Source: Bog-473 sp963791995
GTDB taxonomy: Bacteria > Actinomycetota > Acidimicrobiia > Acidimicrobiales > RAAP-2
Direction of reading: 5' to 3'
Assembly (NCBI GenBank): GCA_963791995.1
Contig: CAWBUQ010000004.1
Location: 558,001-622,000 of the forward strand
Length of the DNA stretch: 64,000 nucleotides
Both the position numbers and the translations under genes were made by a program. Under the pieces are notes generated by a model, which saw only the letters and a program-made list of their open reading frames with translations, did no database searches and had not been told where the DNA came from. Shown piece by piece: positions 9,418-18,797 of this stretch. The first letter of the stretch is position 1; every line of letters begins with the position of its first letter.

Positions 9418-9723
9418 CCCGCGTCACCGGGCGAGGCGCGAGTCGCACGCATGGTGGTCCCGCGCAGCATGGTCCGATGCGTCGATGCACGACTTCGTGC
9501 GTACGGGGGGATAGCCCCAGCGGGCGACGGCCGCTAGCCGTATTCAAGAACGAGCCGTTCCTTCTTACGGTGGAGTGGCACGCAGACGCGTTGCTCGTTC
9601 GCAAAGGGAGACAAACATGATCGGGGATCGCGGTCGCACGGGGAGGACGACACTGTCAGGAGCCGGGATCTCGGAAGCGTGTCATCTGACACTGCCGGTC
9701 GGGTCCCTGATGCCCGAGCTGAT
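9418..9723. other. Intergenic stretch with two small palindromes
   Basis: I see no convincing gene in this 306-base gap. It contains two short dyads, GACA-C-TGTC (9649-9657) and GTGTCA-TC-TGACAC (9679-9692), which share the core TGACAC/GTGTCA. They may be regulatory sites for the following glycosyltransferase gene. A GTG at 9679 would extend that gene upstream by 15 codons through the second dyad. Confidence 0.3.
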
Positions 9724-10623
9724 ATGAGCGAAGTTGCAATGCTCGCCCGGCGCACCTCGGGCAAGGCGCTTCGCCACTGGTGGCCGGCTGTGGTGTCCGC
9801 CGCTGGCGCGGTCGGCCTGTCGATGTATCTGGCGTTGCGCAGCTGCCAGGTGGACATCGACGTGTACAGAATGGGTGGCCAGCACGCGCTGTCACCGGAT
9901 CTGTATTCCGTGGGGTTCGGCAACAGCGGTCTGCACTTCACCTACACACCCTTCGCTGCGTTGGTGTTCGCACCGCTCGGATCGCACATCGGCGTCTGGT
10001 CCCTGCAGTGCGTGTGGGCGCTGACGAACATCGTGGCTCTGGGGGCACTGATCTACCTGTCCATCCGGATCGTGGTTCCGAGTCTTCAGCCCAAGCGGGC
10101 GCTGTGGTGGGCGATGCTGTTGCTCCTCCCGGCACTCGCGCTGAACCCGGTGTTCACCACAGTCGGTCTGGGCCAGATCAATCTCGTGCTCTGCCTCCTC
10201 ATTACCTGGGACCTGGCGACCGATCGTCGGATCGGTTCGCGCACATTGCCGCTCGGGATGGCGATCGGGGTCGCTGCGGCAATCAAACTCACCCCTCTGA
10301 TCTTCGTGCCGTACCTCATCATCACGCGTCGCGCCCGTGGTGCCCTCTGCGCAGTCGTCACGTTCATCGCATGCGAGTCGATCTCGCTTCTCGTCACCCC
10401 CGGCAATTCATGGACCTATTGGACGCAGGACGTCTTCGACTCCAAACGTGCTGGTGCGCTCCTCTACTCGAGCGACCAGAACCTGTCGAGCGTTCTGCAG
10501 CGGTTTCATCACGCTAGTCAAGTTCCACCGGATCACCTGGCACAGTTTGGAGAACCGGTTACGGCGGTCATGATGTCTTTCACATCAAGCAGACCGCTCT
10601 GGTCTTCTAGGGCGCACTCATAA
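9724..10623 (+). CDS. GT87-type (alpha-1,2-mannosyltransferase-like) membrane glycosyltransferase, C-terminally truncated
   Basis: About 299 residues with several hydrophobic segments. It has features of the GT87/DUF2029 polyprenyl-phosphate-mannose transferases: an acidic pair early on (CQVDIDVYRMGG, the expected GT-C catalytic Asp region), FTYTPFAALVFAPL, GLGQINLVLCLLI and AAIKLTPLIFVPYLI. Full-length members run to about 380-430 residues with several more membrane segments. Here the similarity stops after SDQNLSSVLQRF and the protein ends in an unrelated polar tail. I found no continuation in another frame, so it looks like a remnant or recent truncation. The start is uncertain: ATG 9724 has a weak ribosome-binding site and GTG 9679 is possible. 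Confidence 0.6.
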   Translation: MSEVAMLARRTSGKALRHWWPAVVSAAGAVGLSMYLALRSCQVDIDVYRMGGQHALSPDLYSVGFGNSGLHFTYTPFAALVFAPLGSHIGVWSLQCVWALTNIVALGALIYLSIRIVVPSLQPKRALWWAMLLLLPALALNPVFTTVGLGQINLVLCLLITWDLATDRRIGSRTLPLGMAIGVAAAIKLTPLIFVPYLIITRRARGALCAVVTFIACESISLLVTPGNSWTYWTQDVFDSKRAGALLYSSDQNLSSVLQRFHHASQVPPDHLAQFGEPVTAVMMSFTSSRPLWSSRAHS

Positions 10624-10720
10624 TCCACGTGTACTATTTCGCAGAATTCACCTGAATGGATTCTTGTTCTATGTGACCCGGCGATGTCGCACTCCGATGC
10701 CGGACCTGGAGGCGAAACCA

Positions 10721-12466
10721 ATGCAGGACGGCGTCTCGGACGGGCAATCGGAACAGGTGCTCAAAGCGCCAAGATCAGCGGACGAGGACGGCATCCTCCA
10801 GTTCCATCGCCTGCGGCGTACGGTCAGCGTCCTTGTGGTACTCGGCTTCGTGCTGCCGATCATCGCCTATTTCTTGTTCATCCACCAGTACGGCGTCAAC
10901 ACGATCTTCGCTGACCAATGGTACAACGTCTATCTCATTGGTCACCCGGTTACCTTTTCCGCCCTCTGGGCCCAGCACGCAGAGCACAGGGAGTTTTTCC
11001 CCAACCTCATCGTGCTTCTGCTGGCACACGCGACACATTTGAACATTGTTGTCGAGGAATACCTGAGCGGAATCGTGCTCTGCATCGCACTGGGGCTGGT
11101 CGTCCTTGCTGACAGACGTTATTCCCCGTCAACGCCCTTGATCTACTACTGCCCCGTGGCATTCTTGGTGCTCTCTTTGGTCCAAGCCGCGAGCACTCTC
11201 TTCGGTTTCCAGTTGGCTTGGTATCTCGGCCTGCTCGCGCTTGCAGCGTCGCTCTATTTCCTTGACGGACCGGAGCTGACAAAGCCGGCTCTGACTGGAG
11301 CCGTCATCGCTGCCGTGGTCGGAAGCCTCTCTGTGTTTTATGGATTCTTCATTTGGCCTGTCGGCCTGGTGGTGCTCTACCGTCGGCACAGCCGGAGGGC
11401 TCTCGTGTTGGCTTGGATCGGTTCTGCGGCAGTTACGGCGGTCGCGTTCTTCCACGATTACAACTGGGAGAGCAATTCGTACTGGTTCACTCATCCGATC
11501 ACGACGATCAAGTTCTTCCTGCTTGCTATTGGCGATGTCGTGGGAGTACAGCTCAACGATCCTCGTTATGGCAACGCAGCTGTTCTGCTGCTTGGACTCA
11601 TGATCTTCTCAATTGCGTGTTGGGTCATCGTGACTCGCTGCATCCGTCGCGATGGACGCGCAGGCAGTTCGATTGGCGTGGCTCTGGTCTGTTTCGGAAT
11701 CGTGTTTGCCGCAAGCCTCACAGTCGCCCGAGTCCCTGTCGGATTGTCGTATGCGGGCGCGTCGCAGTACACGACGTTTGACCTCTTGATCTTGGTCGGG
11801 TGTTATCTTGCGTTGCTCAACCCACCCGCATCTCTGCTCGAAACGAGGCGATTCGAAGGGCGCGCTTGGCCAGCACTCCGAACTGTCGTGGTCGGGGTAG
11901 TCGTTCTACAGATACTTCTCGGAACTCTCAACGGCCGCAGCAATGCCGAAGTAATCCATGCATCCGAGATCGGATTCTCCGACATCACGGCGAACATCGA
12001 TCGGACTCCCGACAGCCTGGTGAAGACGGAGGTGCTGCAGAACCCCAGATGGATTCGCAGCACGGCTCAGATCGCACAGGCCGACGATCTCAGTCTGTTT
12101 GCGACAGGTGACGCTGCCAGCTACCGGAAAGAAGGGCTGTTCACTTATTTCAAAGCCGTTCGAGCGATCTTGCTCATCCCGGCGAACGGCGCCCAGCTCT
12201 CGGGCACCGCCCTGCTTGACGCCGCTGCCGTGACGCAAGACGAGGCAACGCGGGTGGTCTTCTATCTCGCAAAGGGTGGCAAGCCCCGCCAAGCGATTGG
12301 CACAGGCACTCTGGGCGAAGGGGGATGGGTCTTTCGGTGGAACACCACGAGCGTGGCCAATGGTACTTATGAACTCCTGAGTGAAGCGTACGACTCGAAC
12401 GGTGGACACAGCTACAGCCGGGCGATCACGATCCAAGTGAGGAATCCCCCAGCTCCGGGTAAGTGA
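10721..12466 (+). CDS. Large polytopic membrane protein of unknown function with C-terminal Ig-like domain
   Basis: ATG 10721 is chosen because GGAGG (10708-10712) lies eight bases upstream; the frame is open further up to 10664. The 581-residue product has about ten hydrophobic segments (residues about 35-415), starting with SVLVVLGFVLPIIAYFLFI. A soluble C-terminal part of about 160 residues ends in a beta-rich stretch (GGWVFRWNTTSVANGTYELL, then AYDSNGGHSYSRAITIQV) that looks like a bacterial Ig-type fold. The layout resembles GT-C glycosyltransferases, but I see no family motif that settles it. Base composition is less GC-rich than the flanking core genes, suggesting transfer together with the truncated GT87 gene. 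Confidence 0.7.
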   Translation: MQDGVSDGQSEQVLKAPRSADEDGILQFHRLRRTVSVLVVLGFVLPIIAYFLFIHQYGVNTIFADQWYNVYLIGHPVTFSALWAQHAEHREFFPNLIVLLLAHATHLNIVVEEYLSGIVLCIALGLVVLADRRYSPSTPLIYYCPVAFLVLSLVQAASTLFGFQLAWYLGLLALAASLYFLDGPELTKPALTGAVIAAVVGSLSVFYGFFIWPVGLVVLYRRHSRRALVLAWIGSAAVTAVAFFHDYNWESNSYWFTHPITTIKFFLLAIGDVVGVQLNDPRYGNAAVLLLGLMIFSIACWVIVTRCIRRDGRAGSSIGVALVCFGIVFAASLTVARVPVGLSYAGASQYTTFDLLILVGCYLALLNPPASLLETRRFEGRAWPALRTVVVGVVVLQILLGTLNGRSNAEVIHASEIGFSDITANIDRTPDSLVKTEVLQNPRWIRSTAQIAQADDLSLFATGDAASYRKEGLFTYFKAVRAILLIPANGAQLSGTALLDAAAVTQDEATRVVFYLAKGGKPRQAIGTGTLGEGGWVFRWNTTSVANGTYELLSEAYDSNGGHSYSRAITIQVRNPPAPGK

Positions 12467-12694
12467 CTTCTAGGTGGGCCGTTGGCAGCAACCGGCCATC
12501 CGTTCACGTCGTTGGGCAGTCCAGGTGCGGTCTCCGCCGCTCACACTTGCCCCCAAGGGGCCGCGCGTCATCGGAGTCCCTGGTGTCGTTCCGGCCGGCG
12601 GTCCGCTGCATCTCCATGCAGCTTCGATGTCGAGTGCTGCCGGGTGGGGACTTTCGATACCAGATATCGCCTATCCCACCGCCAGGCGATGGAG

Positions 12695-12766
12695 CGCCCC
12701 CGGCAGGACTCGAACCTGCGCCACCGGCTCCGGAGGCCGGTGCTCTATCCGCTGAGCTACGGGGGC
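12695..12766 (-). tRNA. tRNA-Arg (anticodon CCG)
   Basis: On the minus strand the sequence folds as a full cloverleaf. The acceptor stem pairs GCCCCCG with CGGGGGC. The D arm is GCTC/GAGC, and the anticodon stem CCGGC/GCCGG encloses the loop CTCCGGA (anticodon CCG, reading codon CGG). The T arm is GCAGG-TTCGAGT-CCTGC. The discriminator is G and no CCA is encoded. It lies opposite to and upstream of lysA. Confidence 0.95.
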
Positions 12767-12876
12767 GGGTGATCGCTCGTGCCGGCGGACGAGCAAAGAA
12801 CGATGGTACTCGCCGGGAACCGCGCAGAGTCCCGGCCGGCCCGGGTGAGACGAACGCTGCCGTATCCTGCATCTCC

Positions 12877-14184
12877 ATGCCGACCGACCACGATGTGGCG
12901 ACTGGGCCGCTGGAGCGCCAGCTCCTCCCTCGTACGGCCGGGATCGACGAGAGAGGCCACCTGAGCATCGGGGGTATCGACATGCTCGAGCTGGCGCAGG
13001 AATTCGGCACCCCCCTCTTCGTCTACGACGAGGACCACCTGCGGCAGGCCTGCCGAGAGGCCGTCGGTGCCTGGGGAGAAGGCGTCGCGTACGCCACCAA
13101 GGCCTTCTTGTGCAGAGCCATGGCCCGACTCGCCAACGAGGAGGGGATGCACCTCGACGTGGCATCCGGGGGCGAGCTTGGTGTGGCCCTTTCGGCGGGC
13201 GTGCCACCCGAGCGAATCATCATGCACGGCAACAACAAGTCGATTGACGAGCTGGCGTCCGCACTCGGGTGCGGGGTCGGGCGCATCGTCGTCGACTCCT
13301 TCGACGAGATCGCCCGGCTCGGCGGCCTCGTCGAATCCTCGCCGGCCGGACCGGCTCGCCCTCGGGTTCTCGTACGCGTCACGCCCGGAGTGGAGGCGCA
13401 CACCCACGAGTTCGTACGCACCGGTCAGGAGGATTCGAAGTTCGGCTTCTCCGTGTCCTCGGGTGCCGCTGCCGAGGCGGTCGCCGCACTCGAGCTTCTG
13501 CCTGGGGTGGAGCTGGTGGGTGTCCATGCACACATCGGCAGCCAGGTCTTCGAGGCGTCGTCATTCGAGCAGGCGGCCGAGGTCCTCGGTGCGTTCTTCG
13601 CCCCGTTGGGGCTTCCCGAGCTGGTCGTGGGGGGCGGTCTCGGCGTGCCCTACGTCAACGGCGAGTCAGCCCCGACTCAGGCCGAGTGGGCCGCGGCCAC
13701 CCGCGGCGCGTGTGCGACGGCCGGTGTCGACCCTGCCACACGCGTCTCGGCCGAGCCGGGCCGCTCTATCGTCGCGACGGCAGGGCTCACGCTCTACACC
13801 GTGGGGACGGTCAAGCACCTTCCGGGCATTCGCACCTACGTGAGCGTCGACGGCGGCATGAGCGACAACCCTCGCCCCGTCCTCTATGGCAGCGGGTACG
13901 AGGCGTTCTTGCCGCGGGCCGCCGATGCCCCGCGGCCGAGACCGGTGCGCGTCGTCGGCAAGCACTGCGAGAGCGGCGACCTCGTCGTGCCCGACGCCTT
14001 CGTCCCAGACGATCTGACCGTGGGTGATGTGCTGGTCACCCCGGTCACCGGCGCCTACGGGTACGTGATGGCGTCCAACTACAACAAAGTGCCGCGGCCC
14101 GCAGTCGTCTTCGTCTCCGGGGGCGGCGCCCGCGTGGCGGTGCGGCGGGAGACCATGGACGATCTCCTGCGCCTCGATGCCTGA
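12877..14184 (+). CDS. lysA: Diaminopimelate decarboxylase
   Basis: The 435-residue PLP enzyme converts meso-diaminopimelate to lysine, the last step of lysine synthesis. It has the alanine-racemase-fold barrel with the PLP lysine in AYATKAFLCRAMA, HGNNKS, the phosphate-binding glycine stretch LVVGGGLG, SAEPGRSIVA, and the catalytic CESGD motif (HCESGDLVVPD) of the C-terminal domain. ATG 12877 is chosen because homologues start about 40 residues before the barrel; the open frame to 12463 runs antisense through the tRNA and is not coding. A TATCCT at 12863-12868 would place transcription close to the ATG. It is followed by hom and thrC, as in mycobacteria. Confidence 0.95.
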   Translation: MPTDHDVATGPLERQLLPRTAGIDERGHLSIGGIDMLELAQEFGTPLFVYDEDHLRQACREAVGAWGEGVAYATKAFLCRAMARLANEEGMHLDVASGGELGVALSAGVPPERIIMHGNNKSIDELASALGCGVGRIVVDSFDEIARLGGLVESSPAGPARPRVLVRVTPGVEAHTHEFVRTGQEDSKFGFSVSSGAAAEAVAALELLPGVELVGVHAHIGSQVFEASSFEQAAEVLGAFFAPLGLPELVVGGGLGVPYVNGESAPTQAEWAAATRGACATAGVDPATRVSAEPGRSIVATAGLTLYTVGTVKHLPGIRTYVSVDGGMSDNPRPVLYGSGYEAFLPRAADAPRPRPVRVVGKHCESGDLVVPDAFVPDDLTVGDVLVTPVTGAYGYVMASNYNKVPRPAVVFVSGGGARVAVRRETMDDLLRLDA

Positions 14185-14232
14185 GCGCACCCGATCTCGA
14201 GACCCGAGGGCCTCGCAGGGAGCGGTTAGCGT

Positions 14233-15630
14233 TTGGTGGTGACCGCGGAGAAGGCCGCCGGCCGGGCGAGCGCACGCAACAGCGCCGACGACCGGCGCGC
14301 CGAGGCGCACGCCCATCCCGCCCCCGCGGTGCGCGTCGGCCTGCTCGGATGCGGGAACGTGGGCGGCGCGCTCGCCGAGATCCTTCTCACCCGTGCTGAC
14401 GACGTGGCGGCTCGGACCGGGATCCGTCTCGAGCTGGTCGGGATCGCCGTGGCCAACCTCGACAAGCCCCGCCCTCCCGCCATCGACCGCGGCCTGATCG
14501 GGACCGACGCCGCCGGGTTGGTCGGCCGCGACGACGTCGACGTTGTGGTGGAGCTCATCGGGGGGCTGCATCCCGCCTACGAACTGGTCGAAACGGCGCT
14601 GCGCAACGGCAAGCCCGTCGTGACGGGGAACAAGGCCCTCCTGGCCGTCAGTGGGGCCCAGCTGGCCGAAGTGGCGGCGAACGCCGGAGTGGACCTGCTC
14701 TATGAGGCCGCTGTGGCCGGTGCCATCCCCGTGATCCGCCCGCTGCGCGAGTCGCTGGCCGGCGAGCAGATCCTCCGGGTGATGGGGATCGTCAACGGCA
14801 CGACCAATTACATCTTGACGCGCATGGAGGAGCACGGCGACAGCTACGACGACGTGCTGCGCGAGGCGCAGGAGCTCGGTCTGGCCGAGCGCGACCCGAG
14901 CGCCGACGTCGAGGGTCACGATGCGGCGGCGAAGGCCGCCATCCTCGCCGGACTCGCTTTCGGCAGCGACGTGGTCGACAGCGACGTGCACCGAGAGGGC
15001 ATCAGCGGCATCAGCGCGGCGGACGTGGCCTACGCCAGTCGCCTCGGATTCTCGGTCAAGCTCCTCGCCATCGCCGAGCTGCTCGACGGCGGCCCCGAGA
15101 TCTCCGTGCGCGTCCACCCGGCCATGGTTCCCAAGACGCACCCACTGGCCTCGGTGCGCGGCGCCTTCAATGCCGTGTTCGTCGAGGGCGCGGTGAGCGG
15201 CGAACTCATGCTCTACGGGCGCGGCGCCGGGGGCGGCCCGACGGCCAGCGCCATGCTGGGCGACCTGGTGGACGCGTCGCGCAACCTGCTCGCCGGCGCG
15301 CCCGCACCGGCGCCGAAGCGCACGAGCACCACGGTGCGCTCGCAGAACGACATGCGCTCCGCCTTCTACCTGAGCATGGATGTGGCCGACCGACCTGGTG
15401 TCCTGGCCGCCGTGGCCAAGATCTTCGGCGACCATGATGTGTCCATCCGGGCCATGGAGCAGGTCGGGTTGGCCGAGGAGGCGCGGCTGATCTTCTTGAC
15501 CCACGTGGCCAGGGAGGGCGACCTCCTGGCCACGATCGATGCGCTGCGGAACCTCCAGGCCGTCGACCGGGTCAGCGGCGTGCTGCGTGTGATCGACGGC
15601 CGTTCGGACGGCGACGAGGACCCCTCGTGA
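14233..15630 (+). CDS. hom: Homoserine dehydrogenase
   Basis: About 465 residues. It reduces aspartate semialdehyde to homoserine for threonine and methionine. A Rossmann motif (RVGLLGCGNVGGALAEIL) follows a 35-residue leader. The catalytic domain has VTGNKALL, IVNGTTNYILTRM and the AAAKAAILAGLAFG segment. A C-terminal ACT domain (from about residue 375, YLSMDVADRPGVLAAVAKIF) implies threonine feedback inhibition. TTG 14233, GTG 14236 and GTG 14239 are consecutive possible starts; AGGGAG at 14217-14222 favours the first. The stop overlaps the thrC start (GTGA). Confidence 0.95.
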   Translation: MVVTAEKAAGRASARNSADDRRAEAHAHPAPAVRVGLLGCGNVGGALAEILLTRADDVAARTGIRLELVGIAVANLDKPRPPAIDRGLIGTDAAGLVGRDDVDVVVELIGGLHPAYELVETALRNGKPVVTGNKALLAVSGAQLAEVAANAGVDLLYEAAVAGAIPVIRPLRESLAGEQILRVMGIVNGTTNYILTRMEEHGDSYDDVLREAQELGLAERDPSADVEGHDAAAKAAILAGLAFGSDVVDSDVHREGISGISAADVAYASRLGFSVKLLAIAELLDGGPEISVRVHPAMVPKTHPLASVRGAFNAVFVEGAVSGELMLYGRGAGGGPTASAMLGDLVDASRNLLAGAPAPAPKRTSTTVRSQNDMRSAFYLSMDVADRPGVLAAVAKIFGDHDVSIRAMEQVGLAEEARLIFLTHVAREGDLLATIDALRNLQAVDRVSGVLRVIDGRSDGDEDPS

Positions 15631-16673
15631 CGGCTTCCGGTTGGCGCGGGGTGATCGAGGAGTACCGCGAATACCTCCCGGTCGACTCGGACACGCCCGT
15701 GGTCACCTTGCTCGAGGGTGGGACGCCGCTCGTGCCGGCGCCGCGACTCTCCGAGCGCGTGGGAGCCCGGGTCTGGCTGAAGGTGGAAGGTGCCAACCCG
15801 ACGGGGAGCTTCAAGGACCGCGGCATGACCATGGCCATCTCCAAGGCCGTCGAGGAGGGAGCCAAGGCGGTCGTGTGCGCGTCGACCGGGAACACGTCGG
15901 CCTCCGCCGCGGCCTACGCGTCGCGCGCCGGCCTGACGTGCGTGGTGCTGATCCCCGACGGGCACATCGCGCTGGGCAAGCTGGCGCAGGCGTTGATGCA
16001 CGGGGCCCGCGTCCTCCAGGTGCGAGGCAACTTCGATCAGCTCCTGACCATCGTGCGCGACCTGCCGAACCACGCGCCGATCACGGTGGTGAACTCGGTC
16101 AACCCGCACCGGATCGAGGGGCAGAAGACCGGTGCCTTCGAGATCGTCGACGTACTGGGTGACGCGCCCGACGTGCACTGCATCCCGGTCGGCAACGCCG
16201 GGAATATTTCGGCCTACTGGCGCGGTTATCTCCAGTACAAGGAGGCGGGAAGGGCGTCCAAGTTGCCGCGCATGCTCGGCTTCCAGGCCGCAGGCGCGGC
16301 GCCCATCGTCCTCGGGCACCCGGTCGAGGAACCCGACACGATCGCAACGGCCATCCGGATCGGGAACCCGGCCAGCTGGTACTCGGCCACGGCCGCCGCG
16401 TCCGAGTCCGGCGGCTCCATCACGGCGGTCACCGACGACGAGATCATGGACGCGTACACCTTCTTGGCCTCCCAGGAGTCCGTCTTTTGCGAGGCGGCGT
16501 CATCGGCATCGGTCGCCGGGCTGATCAAGCAGGGCATACCCGAGGGGTCGACGGTTGTGTGCGTGTTGACAGGTCACGGGCTGAAAGACCCGGACCTGGC
16601 GATCAAGGCGATCTCGGTACCGTCGGTGATCGATCTCGACCTCGAGACGATCCTGGCCGAGATCTCGCTGTGA
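15627..16673 (+). CDS. thrC: Threonine synthase
   Basis: This 348-residue PLP enzyme converts O-phosphohomoserine to threonine. The PLP lysine is in NPTGSFKDRGMT; CASTGNTSASAAAYA and the phosphate-binding PVGNAGNISAYW loop are intact. It starts at a GTG that overlaps the hom stop, so the two are translationally coupled. In mycobacteria thrB (homoserine kinase, which makes the substrate) lies directly after thrC. Here the next gene is rho and no thrB is visible anywhere in the window. Confidence 0.95.
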   Translation: MTASGWRGVIEEYREYLPVDSDTPVVTLLEGGTPLVPAPRLSERVGARVWLKVEGANPTGSFKDRGMTMAISKAVEEGAKAVVCASTGNTSASAAAYASRAGLTCVVLIPDGHIALGKLAQALMHGARVLQVRGNFDQLLTIVRDLPNHAPITVVNSVNPHRIEGQKTGAFEIVDVLGDAPDVHCIPVGNAGNISAYWRGYLQYKEAGRASKLPRMLGFQAAGAAPIVLGHPVEEPDTIATAIRIGNPASWYSATAAASESGGSITAVTDDEIMDAYTFLASQESVFCEAASSASVAGLIKQGIPEGSTVVCVLTGHGLKDPDLAIKAISVPSVIDLDLETILAEISL

Positions 16674-16714
16674 GCCGGCGGAGCCCGATCTGACCTGCCA
16701 AAACCGGGGGTATG

Positions 16715-16744
16715 TTGGCATCGCCAATCGCCTCCGGCTAGAGT
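16715..16744 (+). promoter_or_regulatory. Candidate rho promoter
   Basis: TTGGCA (16715-16720), an 18-base spacer and TAGAGT (16739-16744) precede rho by about 180 bases. This would give a long 5' leader, as known for autoregulated rho genes. Its placement just after thrC suggests rho has its own promoter as well as any read-through. Confidence 0.45.
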
Positions 16745-16926
16745 GTGTATATCCCCACTGCGCTTCACAGCGCTCTCCGCGGGTACAAAGCGGTCTCGGG
16801 AGGGCATCACGCAGTGGTGATCCGGGGGAGGGCATTCACACGCGAATCCCTTCTCTTCCCTGAAATTTCCTCGCCGCGCGTGGACGACATCCAAGCCGGC
16901 GACAACCCTCGTAGATGAGGAGCCCG

Positions 16927-18717
16927 ATGACTGCGGAACAGCAGCTCGAACGATCGGTTCTCGAAGGCAAGGAGCGCGATGAGCTCAGTGCCATCGCTCA
17001 GGCCATGTCGCTCAAGACGACGAGCCGAACGAAGAAAGCCGACATCATTGACCAGATTCTCCACGCAACAGGCGTGACCTCCGGGTCCGATGCGCCCGCA
17101 GCGACGAACGGTGACGCCGGGACCAACGGGTCGGCCAAGCCAACCCGCCGCTCCCGCGCCTCGGCCAGCTCGGCCGCCGACGCCTCGGGTGCAGGCGCCA
17201 CGACCGACGACGCGGACAGCGGCGACGCCGGATCGTCCGCGACCTCGGCCGGCACTGGTGTGGAGGCGGCCCCGGCGGCCGCCGCGGCCGAGTCGGCTGG
17301 CGCGTCTGACTCCGGACCGGCGGTGTTCGTCGAACCACCCGAGCTGGCTGACGGGGCGGACCCCGCGCCGCGCCAGAACGGGCATGCCCAGAACCAGCAG
17401 GGCAATCGCAATCGGAACCAGAACAACCAGGGCAACCAGAACAACCCAGGCAACCAGAACCGCGGCAATCAGGGCAATCAGGACGGCGAGGTCGGCAACC
17501 GTCGCAGCCGCCGGCGCCGCGGCCGCGAGCGCGGCCAGGGGGGCGAGCTGCAAGGCAGCGGCCAGGAGCAGCCCTACACCGGCGAGCTGGTCGAGGTGCG
17601 GGGCCTGCTCGATCTGCGCGACGAGGGCTACGGCTTCTTGCGCTGCGACGGCTACCTGCCCTCCTCGAAGGACGTGTACGTCTCCATCTCCCAGGCGCGC
17701 AAGTTCGCGCTGCGGCGTGGCGACTACATCGAGGGCGCGTGCCGCCCTGCCTCGAACAACGAGAAGTACCCGGCTCTCCTGCGCATCGACTCGATCTCGA
17801 GCCTCGACCCCGAGGCGGCGCGCAACCGGCCCCGCTTCGAGGACCTGACCCCGCTGTTCCCCGACTCGCGGCTGAACCTCGAGATGCCCGGTGACAAGGA
17901 CAACCTCACGGCGCGCATCGTCGATCTGCTCTCGCCGATCGGCAAGGGACAGCGCGGCATGATCGTCTCGCCCCCCAAGGCAGGCAAGACGACGGTGATG
18001 AAGCAGATCGCCCACTCCATCGAGGCGAACAACCCCGAGGTGCACCTCATGGTCCTGCTCGTCGACGAGCGGCCCGAAGAGGTGACCGACATGCGACGCT
18101 CGGTCAGGGGCGAAGTCATCGCATCGACCTTCGACCGCCCAGCCGACGAGCACACCCAGGTGGCCGAGCTGGCGATCGAGCGGGCCAAGCGCCTGGTCGA
18201 AATGGGCAAGGACGTGGTCATCGTCCTCGACGGCATCACCCGGTTGGCCCGGGCCTACAACCTGGCTGCGCCGGCGACCGGACGCATCATGTCCGGCGGT
18301 GTCGACTCGGGCGCGCTCTACCCGCCCAAGAAGTTCTTCGGTGCGGCCCGCAACGTCGAAGAGGGCGGCTCGCTCACCATCCTGGCCTCGGCGCTGGTCG
18401 AGACCGGCTCCAAAATGGACGAGGTGATCTTCGAGGAGTTCAAGGGCACCGGCAACATGGAGCTGCGCCTCGACCGCCGTCTCTCCGAGCGGCGCCTGTA
18501 CCCGGCCATCGACGTCAACGCCAGCTCGACCCGCCACGAGGAGCTCCTCTTCGAGCGTGGACAGCTCCAGCAGGTCTGGAAGTTGCGCCGGGTGCTCAAC
18601 GCACTGGCCAGTGACGGCAAGGATGCGGCCGGCCTGGAGCTGCTGATGGACAAGATCCGCACGACGACGAGCAACGACGAGTTCCTGGCGGAGATCGCCA
18701 AGGGACCCGGTACCTGA
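16927..18717 (+). CDS. rho: Transcription termination factor Rho with N/Q-rich insertion
   Basis: The 596-residue hexameric RNA helicase ends transcription of untranslated RNA. Order: Rho_N helical domain (about 1-45); an Ala/Ser/acidic linker; an Asn/Gln/Gly-rich stretch (about 149-185) and an Arg-rich stretch (about 188-200); the OB-fold RNA-binding domain (RGLLDLRDEGYGFLR); then the RecA-like ATPase with Walker A (PPKAGKTT), VDERPEEVTDMRR and VIVLDGITRLARAYN. Rho of many bacteria is near 420 residues; the extra length is the insertion before the OB fold, as in other Actinobacteria. ATG 16927 is chosen over 16915 because GAGGAG (16917-16922) lies four bases upstream. Confidence 0.95.
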   Translation: MTAEQQLERSVLEGKERDELSAIAQAMSLKTTSRTKKADIIDQILHATGVTSGSDAPAATNGDAGTNGSAKPTRRSRASASSAADASGAGATTDDADSGDAGSSATSAGTGVEAAPAAAAAESAGASDSGPAVFVEPPELADGADPAPRQNGHAQNQQGNRNRNQNNQGNQNNPGNQNRGNQGNQDGEVGNRRSRRRRGRERGQGGELQGSGQEQPYTGELVEVRGLLDLRDEGYGFLRCDGYLPSSKDVYVSISQARKFALRRGDYIEGACRPASNNEKYPALLRIDSISSLDPEAARNRPRFEDLTPLFPDSRLNLEMPGDKDNLTARIVDLLSPIGKGQRGMIVSPPKAGKTTVMKQIAHSIEANNPEVHLMVLLVDERPEEVTDMRRSVRGEVIASTFDRPADEHTQVAELAIERAKRLVEMGKDVVIVLDGITRLARAYNLAAPATGRIMSGGVDSGALYPPKKFFGAARNVEEGGSLTILASALVETGSKMDEVIFEEFKGTGNMELRLDRRLSERRLYPAIDVNASSTRHEELLFERGQLQQVWKLRRVLNALASDGKDAAGLELLMDKIRTTTSNDEFLAEIAKGPGT

Positions 18718-18797
18718 GCCCGCACGCCCCGCGGCCGCCCGCCCGATCCCGCCGGCGCGGCCCCTAGACTGTTACGACTACCTCGACTGGAGATCCG

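Noticed and set aside
12463..12876. N-terminal extension of lysA by about 140 residues
   Set aside because: It reads antisense through the tRNA-Arg gene and is not like any decarboxylase; ATG 12877 fits the family.
17389..17480. Possible CRISPR or tandem DNA repeat in rho
   Set aside because: The repetition is codon-level Asn-Gln-Gly low complexity inside a protein, not equal-length repeats with spacers. I saw no CRISPR array anywhere in the window.
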